Origin: Luidia sarsii
Taxonomy: Eukaryota; Echinodermata; Asteroidea; Paxillosida; Luidiidae
Length of the DNA: 64,000 bases
NCBI GenBank assembly: GCA_949987565.1
Contig: OX465111.1
Location: 17,112,801 to 17,176,800 of the forward strand
Direction of reading: 5' to 3'
Part shown: positions 1-12,488 of the stretch, piece by piece
Numbering within the stretch: position 1 is the first letter of the stretch
Layout of the letters: each line of letters starts with the position of its first letter
Program-made: the position numbers and the translations under genes
The notes under the pieces: generated by a model
Databases searched by the model: none
Told to the model about the DNA's origin: nothing
The model's input: only the letters and a program-made list of their open reading frames with translations

Positions 1-353
1 TCCTGTCCTGTCCTGTCCTGTTCTGTCCTGTCCTAGTCCTGTCCTGTCCTAACTGTCCTGCCCTGTCCTAGCTGTCCTGTCCTGTCCTGTCCTGCCCTGC
101 CCTGCCTTGCCCTGCCCTGTCCTAGCTGTCCTGTCCTGCCCTGCCCTGCCTTGCCCTGCCCTGTCCTAGCTGTCCTGTCCTGCCCTGCCCTGCCTTGCCC
201 TGCCCTTTCCTAGCTGTCCTGTCCTGTCCTGTCCTGTCATGTCCTGGCCTAGCTGTCCTGTCCTGTCCTGTCCTGTCCTGTCCTGTCCTGAGTCCTGCCC
301 TGCCCTGCCCTGCCTTGCCCTGCCCTGCCCTGTCCTAGCTGTGCTGTCATGTC
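1..353. repeat. TCCTG/CCCTG pentanucleotide microsatellite
   Basis: Almost pure pentamers TCCTG and CCCTG fill this stretch and run off the left edge of the window. A higher-order unit of about 45 bp begins with ctagctgtcc at 68, 122, 167 and 210. The cysteine/proline/leucine-rich reading frame over it is a repeat artefact. Confidence 0.95.
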
Positions 354-2436
354 CTCCTTTCCCTTCATGCTACCCTCTCCTTTCCCATCCCTTTCCAAGT
401 CATCAAAACTGTCCTCATAATAATAAGGAAATACATTTAATCACCATAATGAATAATTCAAATTGAGAATAATTTTCTTAAAATGTGATCTTCAAGTAAA
501 CCATACGGTAGGGCGGTATATGAATGACACACGCAGCATTTCTCATCCTGATTTTTTTGTTAATTTCCACATCAGAAGATACATCGAGGCAGGATGTGAT
601 TGTTCGGCTTGGTCCAAGCTAATTGTGATTCAGCCATGGAAGCAGATTATTTTTTTGGTGGGGTTGTATTTTTTTATCTGGTTGATGTCTTCTTCTGTGA
701 CGTTTAAAAAAAACCTCCACAATCTTTCTCACTGCTTCTTCAGTTATGACCTTTCCCAATGTCACTCAAGAGACACATTTCCTCCTTCTTGGTATTTTCT
801 CTAGCTGCCCTTTAATTGTTTTTATAATTTTTTGAAAGCCTATTAGGCCATGTTACTTTATGCCTTTAAATAATAAAAACAATTATATAAGCGATACGCC
901 CTTTAGGAGCCTCCATAGTTTTTACCCAGAACGGGCTGCCTCAAGTTGCGTGATATATTTTTTTCTACGTATGTTGGGGTTTGTTATGGTACACTCAGAT
1001 TGTTTTAGGACCAACGATAAAGAAAACTGGAGCTACGAAGCAACTGCCAGTTTTGTACCTAGGAAAATAGACCCCAAAAGAGCAACTTTTTGAATCACAC
1101 GTGTTTGGCCTATACCGGAAGAGCCTTAACTTTCCACATTTTCGGTGACGGACAAGAGCAGGAAACAAACCGGAAGATACGAAGTCTGAGATCGTTATAC
1201 GGAGTTGTTTTCATCGTGCGATGTGAGTTAGAAGGCCAAGCGTCGAAAACGCGTACCGTCGAAAACTGGGGCTCCCACGATACATACTTTTTTTTATTGT
1301 GATGCGTCGAATGCGCGACCCATTTACGTGGGTCACCTCACATGCACTGCATGCGCGCGTAACGTGCACGGAACACCCTGTGCCATAGTGTTTGCACGGC
1401 CTTCAAAGGAGACCGGGTGGCAGTAGGATCGATACAAGCAATCGATCAGCCGAGCATGGGGGACCAACAACAGTTCCCCTTTCTGAAAAAAAGAGGGATC
1501 CTGCCATAACGTTTACTATAGGCCTACATGTAGATGTATATCCCTCGAGTTTGTGCACGAATGAATGGCCGAATACTCCATGACTGTAGTAGTACACCGT
1601 GCAAGAACAGTCATGATGGCGTTCCACTGAATTCGTTAATGAGGGCCCCGCGTACAACGCACTGACAAAGTATAACATTGCCACAGAAGCGAGCCAGACT
1701 GCTTGCATTCCACATCCCACGATGAACAAATATACAATCTACATTCGTTTCAGGCGAAGGCCAATGTCTGTTAGTCATGGTGCATCCCCCCCCCAATATA
1801 ATCACACGCTCACGGCGCATGGGAAATTAGGGTGGATTTTTCTAACAATGCATTTGATCCATGATTATATATACAGCTTGCATAATAAAATGCCGCTTAC
1901 CTTTTATGACTAATGGTCAGTGAAGAAGAAGATAGTATTCAGTAATATGCAGAAATGTTGCACTCACTGCTTACTGACTAACATGACCAAAAAGCGAATT
2001 CGAAAATTAGGAGGGCCTGACGTTTTAATCCTATAGCAGGACCTTTTTAAAATTCAAAGGCAGAAACATCAATTGAGTTGGGAATCTCCACAAGGACCAG
2101 GAGATAGGGTCCAGATCCTTAGCCCCCCCCCTCCAGTTCAACCATGGGCTGCACAATGGTCCTCCAAGGTTGCAGGATTTACCGTATATGCCAGCTATAG
2201 AATTCTGTTCACAGGCTGTAGACTTATAACACCAGAGCTCCTGAATGAATAGCAAGCTGATGTAAGATCTGTACCATAAAACGTAAAGAAGCAAGGATCT
2301 CGTATAGGTCTGGACCTCCGCCAACTCGTCCGCTATAGCGGGGATCATCTCACGCGACCCTTGGCAATAAATGGAATACAATCGATCGTGTGAAGGGAGG
2401 AACTGTTTATTGTACGACGTCCCATGCTGTACGCTA
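354..2436. other. Sequence without recognised genes
   Basis: No exon, RNA gene or complete element is visible here. Open frames are short and overlap on both strands with no recognisable motif. A degraded FB1 arm (gggcctgacgttttaatcc, then a tail related to ctgcttactgactaa just upstream) lies at about 1965-2067. Confidence 0.5.
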
Positions 2437-3120
2437 GATTCTCTCTCAACCCTTGCGAGGTTTTTTCTTCTTCAGCGTCGTCTGAAAAGGTCTCTTGATT
2501 GAATATCTGAGGCTTTTAATACAGAGGGGACCGAGGATTCTCTCTCAACCCTTGCGAGGTTTTTCTTTCAGCGTCGTCTAAAAAAAGGGCTCATGAGTGA
2601 ATATCTGAGGCTTTTAATACAGAGGAGACCGAGGATTCTCTCTCAACCCTTGCGAGGTTTTTCTTTCAGCGTCGTCTGAAAAGGGCTCATGAGTGAATAT
2701 CTGAGGCTTTTAATACAGAGGGCCAGGGAGCGAGGATTCTCTCTCAACCCTTGCGAGGTTTTTCTTTCAGCGTCGTCTGAAAAGGGCTCATGATTGAATA
2801 TCTGAGGCTTTTTAATACAGAGGGGACCGAGGATTCTCTCTCAACCCTTGCGAGGTTTTTCTTTCAGCGTCGTCTGAAAAGGGCTCATGATTAAATATCT
2901 GAGGCTTTTAATACAGAGGGGACCGAGGATTCTCTCTCAACCCTTGCGAGGTTTTTCTTTCAGCGTCGTCTGAAAAGGGCTCATGAGTGAATATCTGAGG
3001 CTTTTAATACAGAGGGCCAGGGAGTGAGGATTCTCTCTCAACCCTTGCGAGGTTTTTCTTTCAGCGTCGTCTAAAAAAAGGGCTCATGAGTGAATATCTG
3101 AGGCTTTTAATACAGAGGGG
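2437..3120. repeat. Seven-copy ~98-bp satellite
   Basis: Seven head-to-tail units start with gattctctctcaacccttg at 2437, 2536, 2634, 2735, 2832, 2928 and 3029, so the period is 96-101 bp. Each carries the conserved blocks cgaggtttttctttcagcg, cgtctgaaaagggctcatga and tctgaggcttttaatacaga. Units differ by a few substitutions and by two alternative spacers (gggaccga or gggccagggag). The array starts and stops cleanly. No function can be assigned. Confidence 0.93.
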
Positions 3121-4970
3121 ATCTGGGCGGCCCCGTTTGTGGATCTATACAGTTTTTGAAATGGGGGTCAGTTCCCCGACTCGGCCTAATTTAATGATCA
3201 GTCCTGAAACCCGCCGTCCCAAGGCCCCCCCCCCCCCGAGGTCCCTCGATCCATTGATAATCGGTTGCCCCCGACCCAAGATAGCACGCGCGGACGCCAG
3301 CCGAGGCCGCTCTTCCAGCGCCGAATGGAATACAGGCGTGCAATAATATAACCGACCGAGGGAAGCGCCTCGGTGGTTGGTATAACTATATACCATACGA
3401 CGCCCCGGCATCGATTTGGCGCAGAGAGGGAAAAAAAAAACACAGCCATTGATCTCTGTCAGTATGATTTCCTTTCAGTAGAGAGCAGAGTGTTGGGAAC
3501 ACTTATTTTGTGTATAGGTGTCTCCCTCCATATTTTCATCCGATCTTCTCGGGATTAAAATTGCCTCTACTGAAAGTACACGTGACGTGATAAGGTCCAC
3601 ATTATCTTCGCAGCTTAAGTGCAGCAACCCGTCTTTCATTTGTGTAAAATTATTACATGTAGGACTATATTGTAATACCCCCCAAAATGTCCCCAACTTC
3701 TCACTGATTTCGACGAGCAAAATCCAAATCTAAACAACGTTTGAAGGGCCTGACGTTTCGATCCTTGTCACCCCTCTCGGACTGAAACAGATAAAGGCAG
3801 ACAGGTCCTGCTAGGATCGAGACGTCGAGGCCTTGAAAATTTGTGTTAAAGAATTAGGGCCTACACGACTTGAAAAACAAAATGTCCGAAATTAATGAGA
3901 CAAGAGCCCCTTTTCCCCCTCATGTTCAGTTTAGTGCTGTCTTGCGTTTTAACACAGGCAAAAGAAACCGTTTTGCTAGCTGACAGTGCCATTTGAAGGC
4001 ATTGTCAAACCTACGACACTGGTAACCTTCCACACAGGACGTGGCTTTTATACAGAGGTTGAAACTCGATCGGTTCAAGAAATGAATACCAAGCTCGTTT
4101 TTTTTTTGTCCTCGAAGAAAACTCCCCGCTTACCGAATAGATTGTGGTGCATCGCTTCGTAATGGTAATCCTATCTCTGTTCGTTGAATTTCTCGGCCTT
4201 CAATGGGTACTACGCTTGGAATAATTTATGTTAGATATAGGTTGTGACTGCCTGTCGTTACCGCTGACTGTGGCCTCAATCCGTATTATTTTTTGGTGAA
4301 ATCCAGATTCATGCCATCAATTCATTCATTTTGTTTTTCCGTTGTTTCATTTACTTCATGACTATAAAAATTAATATATACAACAGTTAACAGTTAATGT
4401 GACAGGGTCGCCCTGTCCACTCACTGAATTTGATGGTCCTGATCTATAGTCTATTGAATTACCTCACCAACTGCCAATTTAAAATATGTTTTGTAATTGT
4501 GGTTTACATTATATATATACATGTATACATCTATTTGTTTAATGCATATTCCAGAGATACTTGGGGATGAGACTCAGAATGAGTCTCACACCAAACTAAA
4601 AAGATGTCTGGTCGAAGACTGCATGAATTTCTCATCAGACCTCGTGATCCCCACGATAGTCATGTCTCATGGAGAGAGTTCCAAAGTCGTGTGTGTATGG
4701 AATGAAGGATCGCTGGTGACTTGCAGTTCTGGATACAACCTAGTCTTATAGTTAAGGGATGCTCCCGTAGAGAACTACACAGTGACCTTGTGTTTTGATG
4801 GAAACCATGTCTGAGGATGATGTTACTCGCAAGGGTGGGACAATATGATACGACAACAATGGCATGGAGAAAACGGTTTCATCGGAGAAATGAGAATGGC
4901 TATAGTGTGACCCGACCCCGAGCACCCTGATTTATATCGTGTTCTAAATGCACTTTCAGAGCGGTAAGGT
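3121..4970. other. Intergenic or intronic stretch, no gene seen
   Basis: Nothing coding is supported. Two small hairpins occur at about 3351-3381 (arms around accgagg/cctcggt) and 3381-3396 (ggtata/tataccc-like). A degraded FB1 pair lies at 3741-3842. The 84-aa frame at 4497-4751 matches no family I know. Confidence 0.5.
3741..3842. repeat. Degenerate FB1 foldback copy
   Basis: gggcctgacgtttcgatcc is followed, after a diverged centre, by the opposing arm ggtcctgctaggatcgagac. The tail ctgcttactgactaaaatta of intact copies is missing. Confidence 0.7.
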
Positions 4971-5049
4971 GGGCCATACGTAATGTATACGGTCTGTTGT
5001 GGGCGTGTTCCTAATGGGAAAGACCTAGTTTTCGGCTTCGATGATTTCA

Positions 5050-5456
5050 TAGACCGTTTTCGAAAAGAAGGCTTATAGGCTCAGGCTTCGTCTCCGTCTG
5101 ACACAAACCTGAAAATCCAGGTTGTGGTTTGTTTCCGAATTTGAAGGTTTGTTGGCTAGATAGGTATACAGAGTATTCAAGTCCTAATGGGAAAGTCCTA
5201 GGTTTCGGCTTCGGTGATTTCGTAGGCCGTTTTCGAAGTGAAGGCTTTAGGCTCGGGCTCAGGCTTCGTCTCCGTCACTGAAAAACAGGGTTGTGTTTTT
5301 CCCCCGAAATTGAAGGTTTGTTGGCTATAGCCTTGATAACTATATACAGAGTATTCAACAAGGAACTTGGACCAATCCCTTGTTTTTAGATGCCAGTGAT
5401 ATTACAACGAGTAAGATTATGACCGAAGCCTATAAGCCTTTATTTCGAAAACGGCC
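5050..5456. mobile_element. MITE-A, partly tandem copy
   Basis: A complete copy at 5225-5456 starts ggccgttttcgaagtgaagg and ends tatttcgaaaacggcc. A truncated copy of the left part (5050-5224) precedes it in the same direction; the join repeats cctaatgggaaag and ttcggcttcg. Between the inverted ends lie aggcttcgtctccgtc and a segment related to accacaacctgg of other copies. I see no coding capacity. Confidence 0.75.
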
Positions 5457-5627
5457 ATAGATTCTGCCATATCACACTTGCACGACTGACTATTATGTTT
5501 GGATGTCATTTTGAAGCAGTTTGAAGAGATTCTGTTTCCTAGCTCTCTGTCCCCCTGGATCCGAAGAAATCAAAGGACGTTGTTCTATGTATATGATTTA
5601 TATGATCTCTTTCCCTTGTGTTTTTAA

Positions 5628-5816
<189 letters not shown>

Positions 5817-5954
5817 TAATGGCCACCTTTACCCAGTAGTCATCCCACCGAGATATATAACAGAACCAACATATGACGCTCAACCACCATCGCTGGTACT
5901 CCGTTAATTGTGTGTGGACTATACAAGGACATGTTTTGTAAACCAGTGTAGGTT

Positions 5955-6245
5955 AGGCTTAGGGTGTTACGGTTAGGGTTACCATGTGGTTACGGTTACG
6001 GTTACGGTTACGGTTAGAGTTAGGGTTGGGTTAGCGTTAGGGATAGAGTGAGGGTTAGGATTAGGGTTAGGTTTAGGATTAGGGTGGTTAGGGTTAGGGT
6101 TAGGGTTAGGATTAGGATTAGGATAAGGGTTAGGATTAGCATTGTTTGGGTTAGGGTTAGGATTAGCATTGTTTGGGTTAGGGTTAGGATTAGGGTTGTT
6201 TGGGTTAGGGTTAGCGTTACGGTTAGTGTTACGGTTACGGTTAGG
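5955..6245. repeat. Interstitial telomere-like TTAGGG array
   Basis: About 290 bp of degenerate TTAGGG with variants TTACGG, TTAGGA and TTAGCG. It also has a local 30-bp unit, ggattagcattgtttgggtt. It is internal and impure, so it is an interstitial telomeric-like tract and not a chromosome end. It lies 170 bp downstream of the DDAH exon donor. Confidence 0.9.
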
Positions 6246-6511
6246 GTCAAACTGGACCAAAGTGCCCAACGTTGCGTGTGTTAGGCCACCAACCATACAC
6301 AATGCGTCATACGTGTGTAGTGCGCAACCATACCCCAACCACGTGGTTGAGTGTCATACGTCGTGACGCATATATGCCTCATCCCACCGTAGGCCCATAG
6401 GCCTTACGACGTGTCTGCGAAAAGTAATATTGATCACACAGTTGGCGAAATATGAACATCATCTCTCTGAACAGCAGAGGTGCACATTACTTTCCTCCTT
6501 GCTTGACACAT

Positions 6512-6734
6512 GGCCGTTTTCGATATGAAGGCTTAGGCTCGGGCTTAGGCTTCGGTCATAATTTATCTTACTCGTTATGATATCACAGGCATCTAACAAC
6601 AAGCGTTTGGTCACAGTTTCTTGGGGAATACCCTGTACCTATCAAGCCAACAAACCACAACCTGGATTTTCAAGTTTTGCCAGACGGAGACGAAACCCGA
6701 GCCAGAGACTAAGCCTTCATTTCTAAAACTGGGC
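6512..6734. mobile_element. MITE-A copy
   Basis: The left end is ggccgttttcgatatgaagg and the right end is aagccttcatttctaaaac-tgggcc. Internal marker strings, shared with 63626-63847, are tatcacaggcat, gtttcttggggaataccctg and aaaccacaacct. No transposase is present; it is non-autonomous. Confidence 0.85.
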
Positions 6735-7052
6735 CCAAGAGTGAACCCGGTTGTGATTATGCACATTGATATGAGCTGCCTTATACAATGTATCGTAGCT
6801 CAACTTACGACTGATACCTCATTCGTAGGTTGTCATAGGTTGTGTGGTTTCTGTGAAGCTCCATTTACCTTGCGATTGGTCACAAGAAACGATGAGTTTG
6901 ATTTCATCGACCACGGGTCAATGACAAATACGTTAGGACTGTGTTGGTCAAATGCAGCCAGACATGCTCCCAATAATGTCCGATAAGGCCTGACCAAGAT
7001 GGTAGGCAAACGATTTTGAATTTGACGGTAGATAATCATAAATATACCCGTA

Positions 7053-7310
7053 TATGTGACCCGGCACAACGACATGAGGAATATCCCACCAAAACACTTT
7101 TTGAGTAAACAACACCTGAAGTTAAATTTATCTTCAAAATTCGATTACAAATCAATTTTCTTTTTTTTGTATTTTCGGAATCTTTAAGTATTAGAGGATA
7201 ATATATTTGGATATCAATTGAAAGCTAACGGTATACTCTTTCACATCATTAGAAAACCTCAAAATCTCAAAAATGGGGTTATTCCTCATTATGCTGTGCC
7301 GGGTCACATA
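7053..7310. mobile_element. MITE-B copy
   Basis: The element starts TATGTGACCCGGCACAAC and ends GCTGTGCCGGGTCACATA, near-perfect inverted ends. Its interior has the family markers aatatcccaccaaaacac, gagtaaacaacacctgaag and tcacatcattagaaaacctc. At 258 bp it is an internally deleted member; the 11770-12237 copy is longer. Confidence 0.88.
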
Positions 7311-8520
7311 TGTGGTTTTCCATAGTCGTGGTTTTCCATAGGCTAATGTGTCCGCCATAGTGACGTCACCTACACGCGCAAATGCTACGAGATGCATGGC
7401 GAAAGGAATACCATACCATTCCGCTTTCTGAGTGAACGAAGCCGCGTGCACAGCGTCTTACGATTGGGGGATCCTATTACACACACATACACTATACAGT
7501 CTCATATCAATGCGCGAGCCCCCATTAGGTTTATGAAGGATTCCTATACCAAACGGTGCGTCCCGGTCCCATCCCGATCACGCATGCACCAAATGTCAAA
7601 CCCGGCATGGCGGCGGACGGATACTCCGTTTTAATTGCATTTTTTTGTTTGTGGGGGGGGGGGGCTGGCTCCGGGTCGACTATCGGCAGCATTATCGACA
7701 TTCGCATCTGTTTCTCCCATAAACTGCCGCAGTATTTCGCCGCCATGCCTTCGCCCGTGTCATGCAATCCGACTGTGGGTTTTCTACACACACCCTTTCT
7801 CTCAAGTGGCAACGTATACCGTACGTCGCGGCTCCCGTCCTGATCAGTGTGCGTTAGTCTTCGCGGTGCATGCGCGGTGCTATACGGAGGAAAACAACAA
7901 AATACAACAACCAAAGATTGGCCCCGGCTAAATTGAAGAGATCCGCTCGAGGGCAGATTTCAGCCAAGAACTAACCTTATTAGCACCGGCACTGCAGTAT
8001 GACGACCGCGCTGTGTGACTACCGTATTTTTTTTTTTTTTTACCGACCGTGAAAATGTCTTGGCCAATGGCTATTGGAAGACTGTATGGTTTAATATTGC
8101 ACTGAGTATTACGCACACACACACGCAAGGTGACCGAATAAATTGGGCAGATATACAGAGGTATTATACACTATTCCTTTTTTTTAAATAGAAATTACGG
8201 CGTTGACGAATATTCATTGCGTGACGCAGTAGGTTGGTATTTGATGGACCGATTGTGCGACCAATGCTTACATGCCATCATGACTGTGACTAATAGTGGG
8301 TAATTTGTTTTATCTAATTTGGCACAGAGCAGTAATGGAAACATACAGAGAAGAATGTGGACAATATGATAGTCTTCTTTGCTCGTTTCAACTCCTGTTC
8401 TGCACCAAATGAGATGCAAACAATAATACCCACTGTAAGTTACGTGATGGCATGTAAACACTGAGTCGTGCAATCGGTCTATTAAAAGGGAACATTTGCA
8501 CTTGTATTTTCTTTTATGCA
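7311..8520. other. No gene seen
   Basis: This stretch contains a poly-G run (about 7655), a poly-T run (about 8028-8041) and a short CA run (about 8115). Overlapping frames of 95-127 residues on both strands at 7531-7931 share no family motif. They lie in locally GC-rich DNA and are not called. Confidence 0.45.
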
Positions 8521-8851
8521 AGATCGCCCAAAGCAAGGTTGAGAAGCCACTCAAGATTAAGGGCTATAGAGAAAGAAGGAGATAGAGAGGGACTCAGGAA
8601 GGCTGCAGATGGATATAGGTATTAATATTCCTTTTAAAGATGGCAAGATCGTAGGCAGGGGGAAAGCATGAACCAGGAAGGAAAATCCAGATAGAGGCAG
8701 AACGAGGGAAGAAACCGTTCCAATACCTCTCCGTTGTACACCTTGGTACAGATAGAGTGTGCGGGTGAGAGAAGGCAAACAGCCTGGTTGCTCGCCCAAA
8801 TGTCCCGACTGAGGGGACCAGGTCGGCAAGAGCCAAGGGAACACCTTCCAT
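8521..8851 (-). pseudogene. LINE reverse-transcriptase ORF, C-terminal relic
   Basis: Read on the minus strand this region encodes ERYWNGFFPRSASIW followed by CFPPAYDLAIFKRNINTYI. That is the C-terminal signature (FFPR...W...LP...FK) of the long ORF of jockey/CR1/L2-like non-LTR retrotransposons. Upstream parts of the reverse transcriptase are absent, as expected for a 5'-truncated LINE. A second copy at 59907-60240 shares the downstream 3' UTR pieces agcccttaa and gggcga-ct-gcataaa. The clade is not determined. Confidence 0.72.
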
Positions 8852-9780
8852 AAGAAAATAATAATGTATTTTGAGAAATACAATCCCTTCATCACGTCGT
8901 CATCCTTCAAAAGGCCGTTCTCCATGCATTGCATGCAACGGACCATGCTGACTCGTCTGGGGGTCGGCCATCTTATACGATATCTAGAGCGGCACCGCTT
9001 CAGTGCACATCTCATTACTGCGCCGAGGCCACCGGACCTTGAATGATGGACTTCACATTGCCTGTTATAATACTAAAGCGACCCCACAACACTCTGCCAT
9101 AATATACAGGTCGAGATATAACATACCCTGTAGGGGAGACCTGGCAGAAGGGCGTAAGAGTTCAACGCCCAATCAAAGATAGTTGACCATTTTGGGGGGA
9201 AGGCCGTAACCTGCAGGGATGGATAGAGCTCTGGTTGCTTGAGGGCGCTGTTGGTAGAGGTCTCGTGTTGGTTGGTGAGTCCCAATCCAACCAAGTTTTT
9301 CTTTGCCCTTTTCTTTCACAAGCACTATCCAAGATGAATTGGAGATAGTTAGGCTAGACATGGATTTCAACCATGACCGTCCTCTGGCTTAAGGTCCCAG
9401 TGCTATAGCCTACCTAGACGACCTCAACGCCTTCGGCCTCCAACGACCAGGCGGTTCGTGCTGCCCAGGATCGGGCTTGATGGCAAAAGAGAATTTCTAA
9501 CATTGCAAAAAACCCGTGGTCACAACGTCTCTAGCCGAGTTCGGCCCGAGTAGCGTTAATAATGTATAGCCTACCTACCACACACCCAGTATGGACGGCT
9601 ATGTGTAGGCCTACGTGTAAACACGAGTGGTAGAGCTCAGGCGATGGAACATCGGTAGGCCTAGAGTGATTGAAAATGTCCTAGTCAGATTTCCCCCCTT
9701 ATACTTTGCTTCATCGGACATTGCATTATTCATTAGACCTCGTAACTCCAACCTGCTTTTTGGAATATTGAAGTATACTG
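8852..9780. other. No gene seen
   Basis: Unique-looking sequence. Stretches near 9180-9420 have the look of old SINE-derived DNA, but no clear A or B box could be defined. Confidence 0.4.
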
Positions 9781-9853
9781 TGCAAAGAAAACGGGATTCG
9801 AACACGGTGTCTCTGGATGACCGCCAGAGGCAGATATAAGCCTATGCCAACTA
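9781..9853 (-). repeat. tRNA-like SINE relic
   Basis: On the minus strand: an A-box-like agttggcataggcttatatc, an anticodon-arm-like hairpin tctgg/ccaga with a 7-nt loop, and a B box gtgttcgaatcccg. The acceptor arm does not pair and position 33 is not T, so this is a tRNA-derived relic and not a functional tRNA. Confidence 0.5.
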
Positions 9854-10955
9854 AGGTTGATTATAGGAAACTTTGCCGTTACATGGTGTCACCGCAAACC
9901 TTCCACTTATAGGAAAGTCTGTTGATCTGTTTTTCATAGTTTGCTCAAGTGAACGATAGCCCATGCACTGAGTGTGATCGGAGTCAGGTTTTTAAATCTG
10001 CCACCTGGCAAAAAAAAAAAAAAAAAAAAAAAAAACAGGCATCAATGGCTCCCAGTTCAATGAATGGCTCGTTGAGATTACCTTAAGTTCCCGGATGGAA
10101 ATTGTTTCAAAGATTTCGTCTGAAATGTCGGAATCCACCAGTCTCCTGACGATGGACAAAGCACACACTGCCCCAGACCATTATATAGCACCGGGTTATT
10201 TCAGAGCCTCATCCCTTGATGGTGCCTCATCTAAAGAGACCACTCACGTGGATGTCACTGCAACCATTCTAGATTCTGTCTCTACCATGCAATCCTTCAC
10301 ATCTAATTTGGGAGTCTGCTTTCAATGCAAATGCACTGTGATCACTTATGCAAGATCAAGCTGCGTTCATTTAAGATTCATGAGTGTTTTCAGATGTTAC
10401 CAATTGCGTGTATGGGGAATTCTTAAGTGCAGGCACCCTTATAGGCCGAATGTAACCTCTCGATGTCACCACATACTGTCCACATTGGTGCTGAAACGAG
10501 AAGTGCCTGTTTTTCCAGTGAAATTCCCATCCGGGGTGTATCTATATCCTTAGTGTGTCGTTCTCATTGTAAAGTGATGAAAGCAATTTCTTTCGGAATA
10601 TCGACGTGTGCATGAACCAAAGTTATACCAAACCCAGATCATACAACGTCTAAACCAGTTGGCAAGAACGATATACCTCCCCAATTCAGATTCGAATGTG
10701 AATACTTCTTCTTTTCAGCAGGCAGTGGGCGGGGCAAAGCCCTGAGCAAAAATAGTATTCGTTCTGCGCTGAGTATAGAGCTAGCCCTTGTTAGATTACA
10801 TTCCCCGCTACGCAAAATCATATTACATAAATTATGCGGTGATTTCCATCTGCTAAGTAGCGTACGTCATCCTTAAGGAGCAAGAAAAGAGGGTTCTAAT
10901 CTCCCCCGATACTCCGCAGCCTTTACTCCGTTATAAACTCACGTGGCGCAACACA
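9854..10955. other. Stretch with an unassigned 152-aa ORF
   Basis: It includes the FB2-type end string ggtgtcaccgcaaaccttcc at 9887-9906 and a 25-base poly-A at 10010-10034. A + strand frame of 152 residues runs from 10095 to 10553. The frame has a serine/threonine-rich start and a cysteine-rich second half but no motif I recognise. It could be a chance frame or an eroded gene fragment. Confidence 0.35.
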
Positions 10956-11706
10956 GGCCGTTTATGAAATGAAGGCTTAGGTTCGGACTTATGGTTTCAG
11001 TCATATGTGACCCGGCACAGCATAATGAGGAAGAACCCCATTTTTGAGATTTTGAGGTTGTGCCGGGTCACATATGTGACCCGGCACAGCGACACGGGGA
11101 ATATCCCACCAAAACAATTTTCGAGTAAACAACGCCTGAAGTCAAAGTATCTTCTCAATTCGATAAAAAAAATCAATTTATGGTTTTTTTTTCGGAAAGT
11201 TAATGTATTGGAAAATATGTCCAAAGGATTTTTTTTTCCGAAATCCGTCTCTTAATGTTGAAAAACGAGGATTTCGGGGGAGTGTTTGTGTACTGTATTC
11301 ATGAAAATGTAAAGTTCCTGCCTTTTTGAATGCCCGCTTTCGAGGAGTAATAGAATGGCGTTGCTAATTGTGTCTGGTACCAAATGAACGAGTGAAGTCC
11401 CCTTGTATTATAGGAAATAATTTTGATATCATTTGAAAGCTAATGGTATACTCTTTCACATCATTAGAAAATCTAAAAATCTCAAAAGTGGGGGTTATCA
11501 TTATGCTGTGCTGGGTCATATATATCTCATACCCGTTTGTCACGGGCATCTAGAAACAGGAGTTTGGCCTAAGTTTCTTGGTGAATACCCTGTACTTATC
11601 AAGCAAACACACCTTTAAATTCGGCGACAAATCAGAATCTGGATTTTCAGGGTTTTTTCCAGACGAAGCCTAAGCCCGAGTCTGATCCATGGATTCGTAG
11701 AGGGCC
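10956..11706. mobile_element. MITE-A copy interrupted by MITE-B
   Basis: The left MITE-A part is 10956-11003 (ggccgtttatgaaatgaagg ... ggtttcagtca). The right part resumes at about 11526 (cacgggcatctagaaacagg, gtttcttggtgaataccctg, cagacgaagcctaagcccga). MITE-B sequence sits between them, so MITE-A is the older insertion. Confidence 0.78.
11004..11523. mobile_element. MITE-B pair nested in MITE-A
   Basis: 11004-11074 is a tiny MITE-B deletion derivative with both inverted ends and almost no interior. It shares its right end with a longer copy that starts at about 11073 (tatgtgacccggcacagcg) and ends with gctgtgctgggtcata near 11520. The longer copy carries aatatcccaccaaaacaat and a long interior with ttcatgaaaatgtaaagttc. 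Confidence 0.8.
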
Positions 11707-11769
11707 ATAATCTAAATCACTAGCAAATGAGTTTTGCATTAATGTATTTTACATTTGCCCCAGTGTGTA

Positions 11770-12237
11770 TATGTGACCCGGCACAGCATAATGAGGAATA
11801 ACCCCCACTTTTGAGATTTTGAGATTTTCTAATGATGTGAAAGAGTATACCATTAGCTTTCAAATGGTATCAAAATTATTTCCGTGTGAACATTGTTGTA
11901 AATAATACAAGGGGACTTCGCTCGTTCATTTGGTACCAAACACAATATATCAGCACCATTCTAACTCCTCGAAAGCGGCCATTCAAAAAGGCAGGAACTT
12001 TACATTTTCATGAAAACAGTACACAAACACTCCCCCGAAATCCTCGTTTTTCAACATTTAGAGACGGATATTGGAAAAATCCTTTAAACATAATATGGTC
12101 CAATACATTAACTTTCCGAAAATATCCCCCCTCCAAATTTTTTTTATTGAATTGAGAAGATACTTTGACTTCAGGCGTTGTTTACTCAAAAAGTGTTTTG
12201 GTGTGATATTCCTGATGTCGCTGTGCCGGGTCACATA
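11770..12237. mobile_element. MITE-B, longest uninterrupted copy
   Basis: A 468-bp element with ends TATGTGACCCGGCACAGC and GCTGTGCCGGGTCACATA, inverted relative to the 7053 copy. Overlapping frames on the two strands (89 and 91 residues) derive from the MITE and are not genes; the same peptide pieces recur in other copies. Confidence 0.9.
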
Positions 12238-12488
12238 TGTGTGTAAATACAACACGCCATGCATTGTGGCGTTGTTGTGCAGATAGCTAGAAATGCACCA
12301 CCAAGGGCACGGTCGGGCTCGTGTACAATGCATTATGCACCACGCCCATATCAGTCAATGTAGAGCTACAGAAACAAAATCATTCGTTCTGTGCCTGCAG
12401 CTGGCGTGCATAATGGATTGTGTAAAACGATGGCAGACAGGTCGTCCGTTGGATTACTTGACTCTGAGATGGGACAAGAGAACGAATG

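Noticed and set aside
4497..4751. Missing N-terminal exon of the first DDAH gene
   Set aside because: The peptide (MHIPEILGDE...) does not match the expected RAIV.R.PESL pattern and has no suitable phase-2 donor.
5955..6245. Chromosome end
   Set aside because: The TTAGGG tract is short, degenerate and followed by 58 kb of ordinary sequence.
10095..10553. 152-aa ORF as a real gene
   Set aside because: No recognisable domain, no splice context and no paralogue here; kept only as an unassigned note.
12058..12333. 91-aa minus-strand ORF sharing peptides with other loci
   Set aside because: The shared peptides come from MITE-B copies at 11.0, 12.1 and 39.7 kb, which are non-coding.
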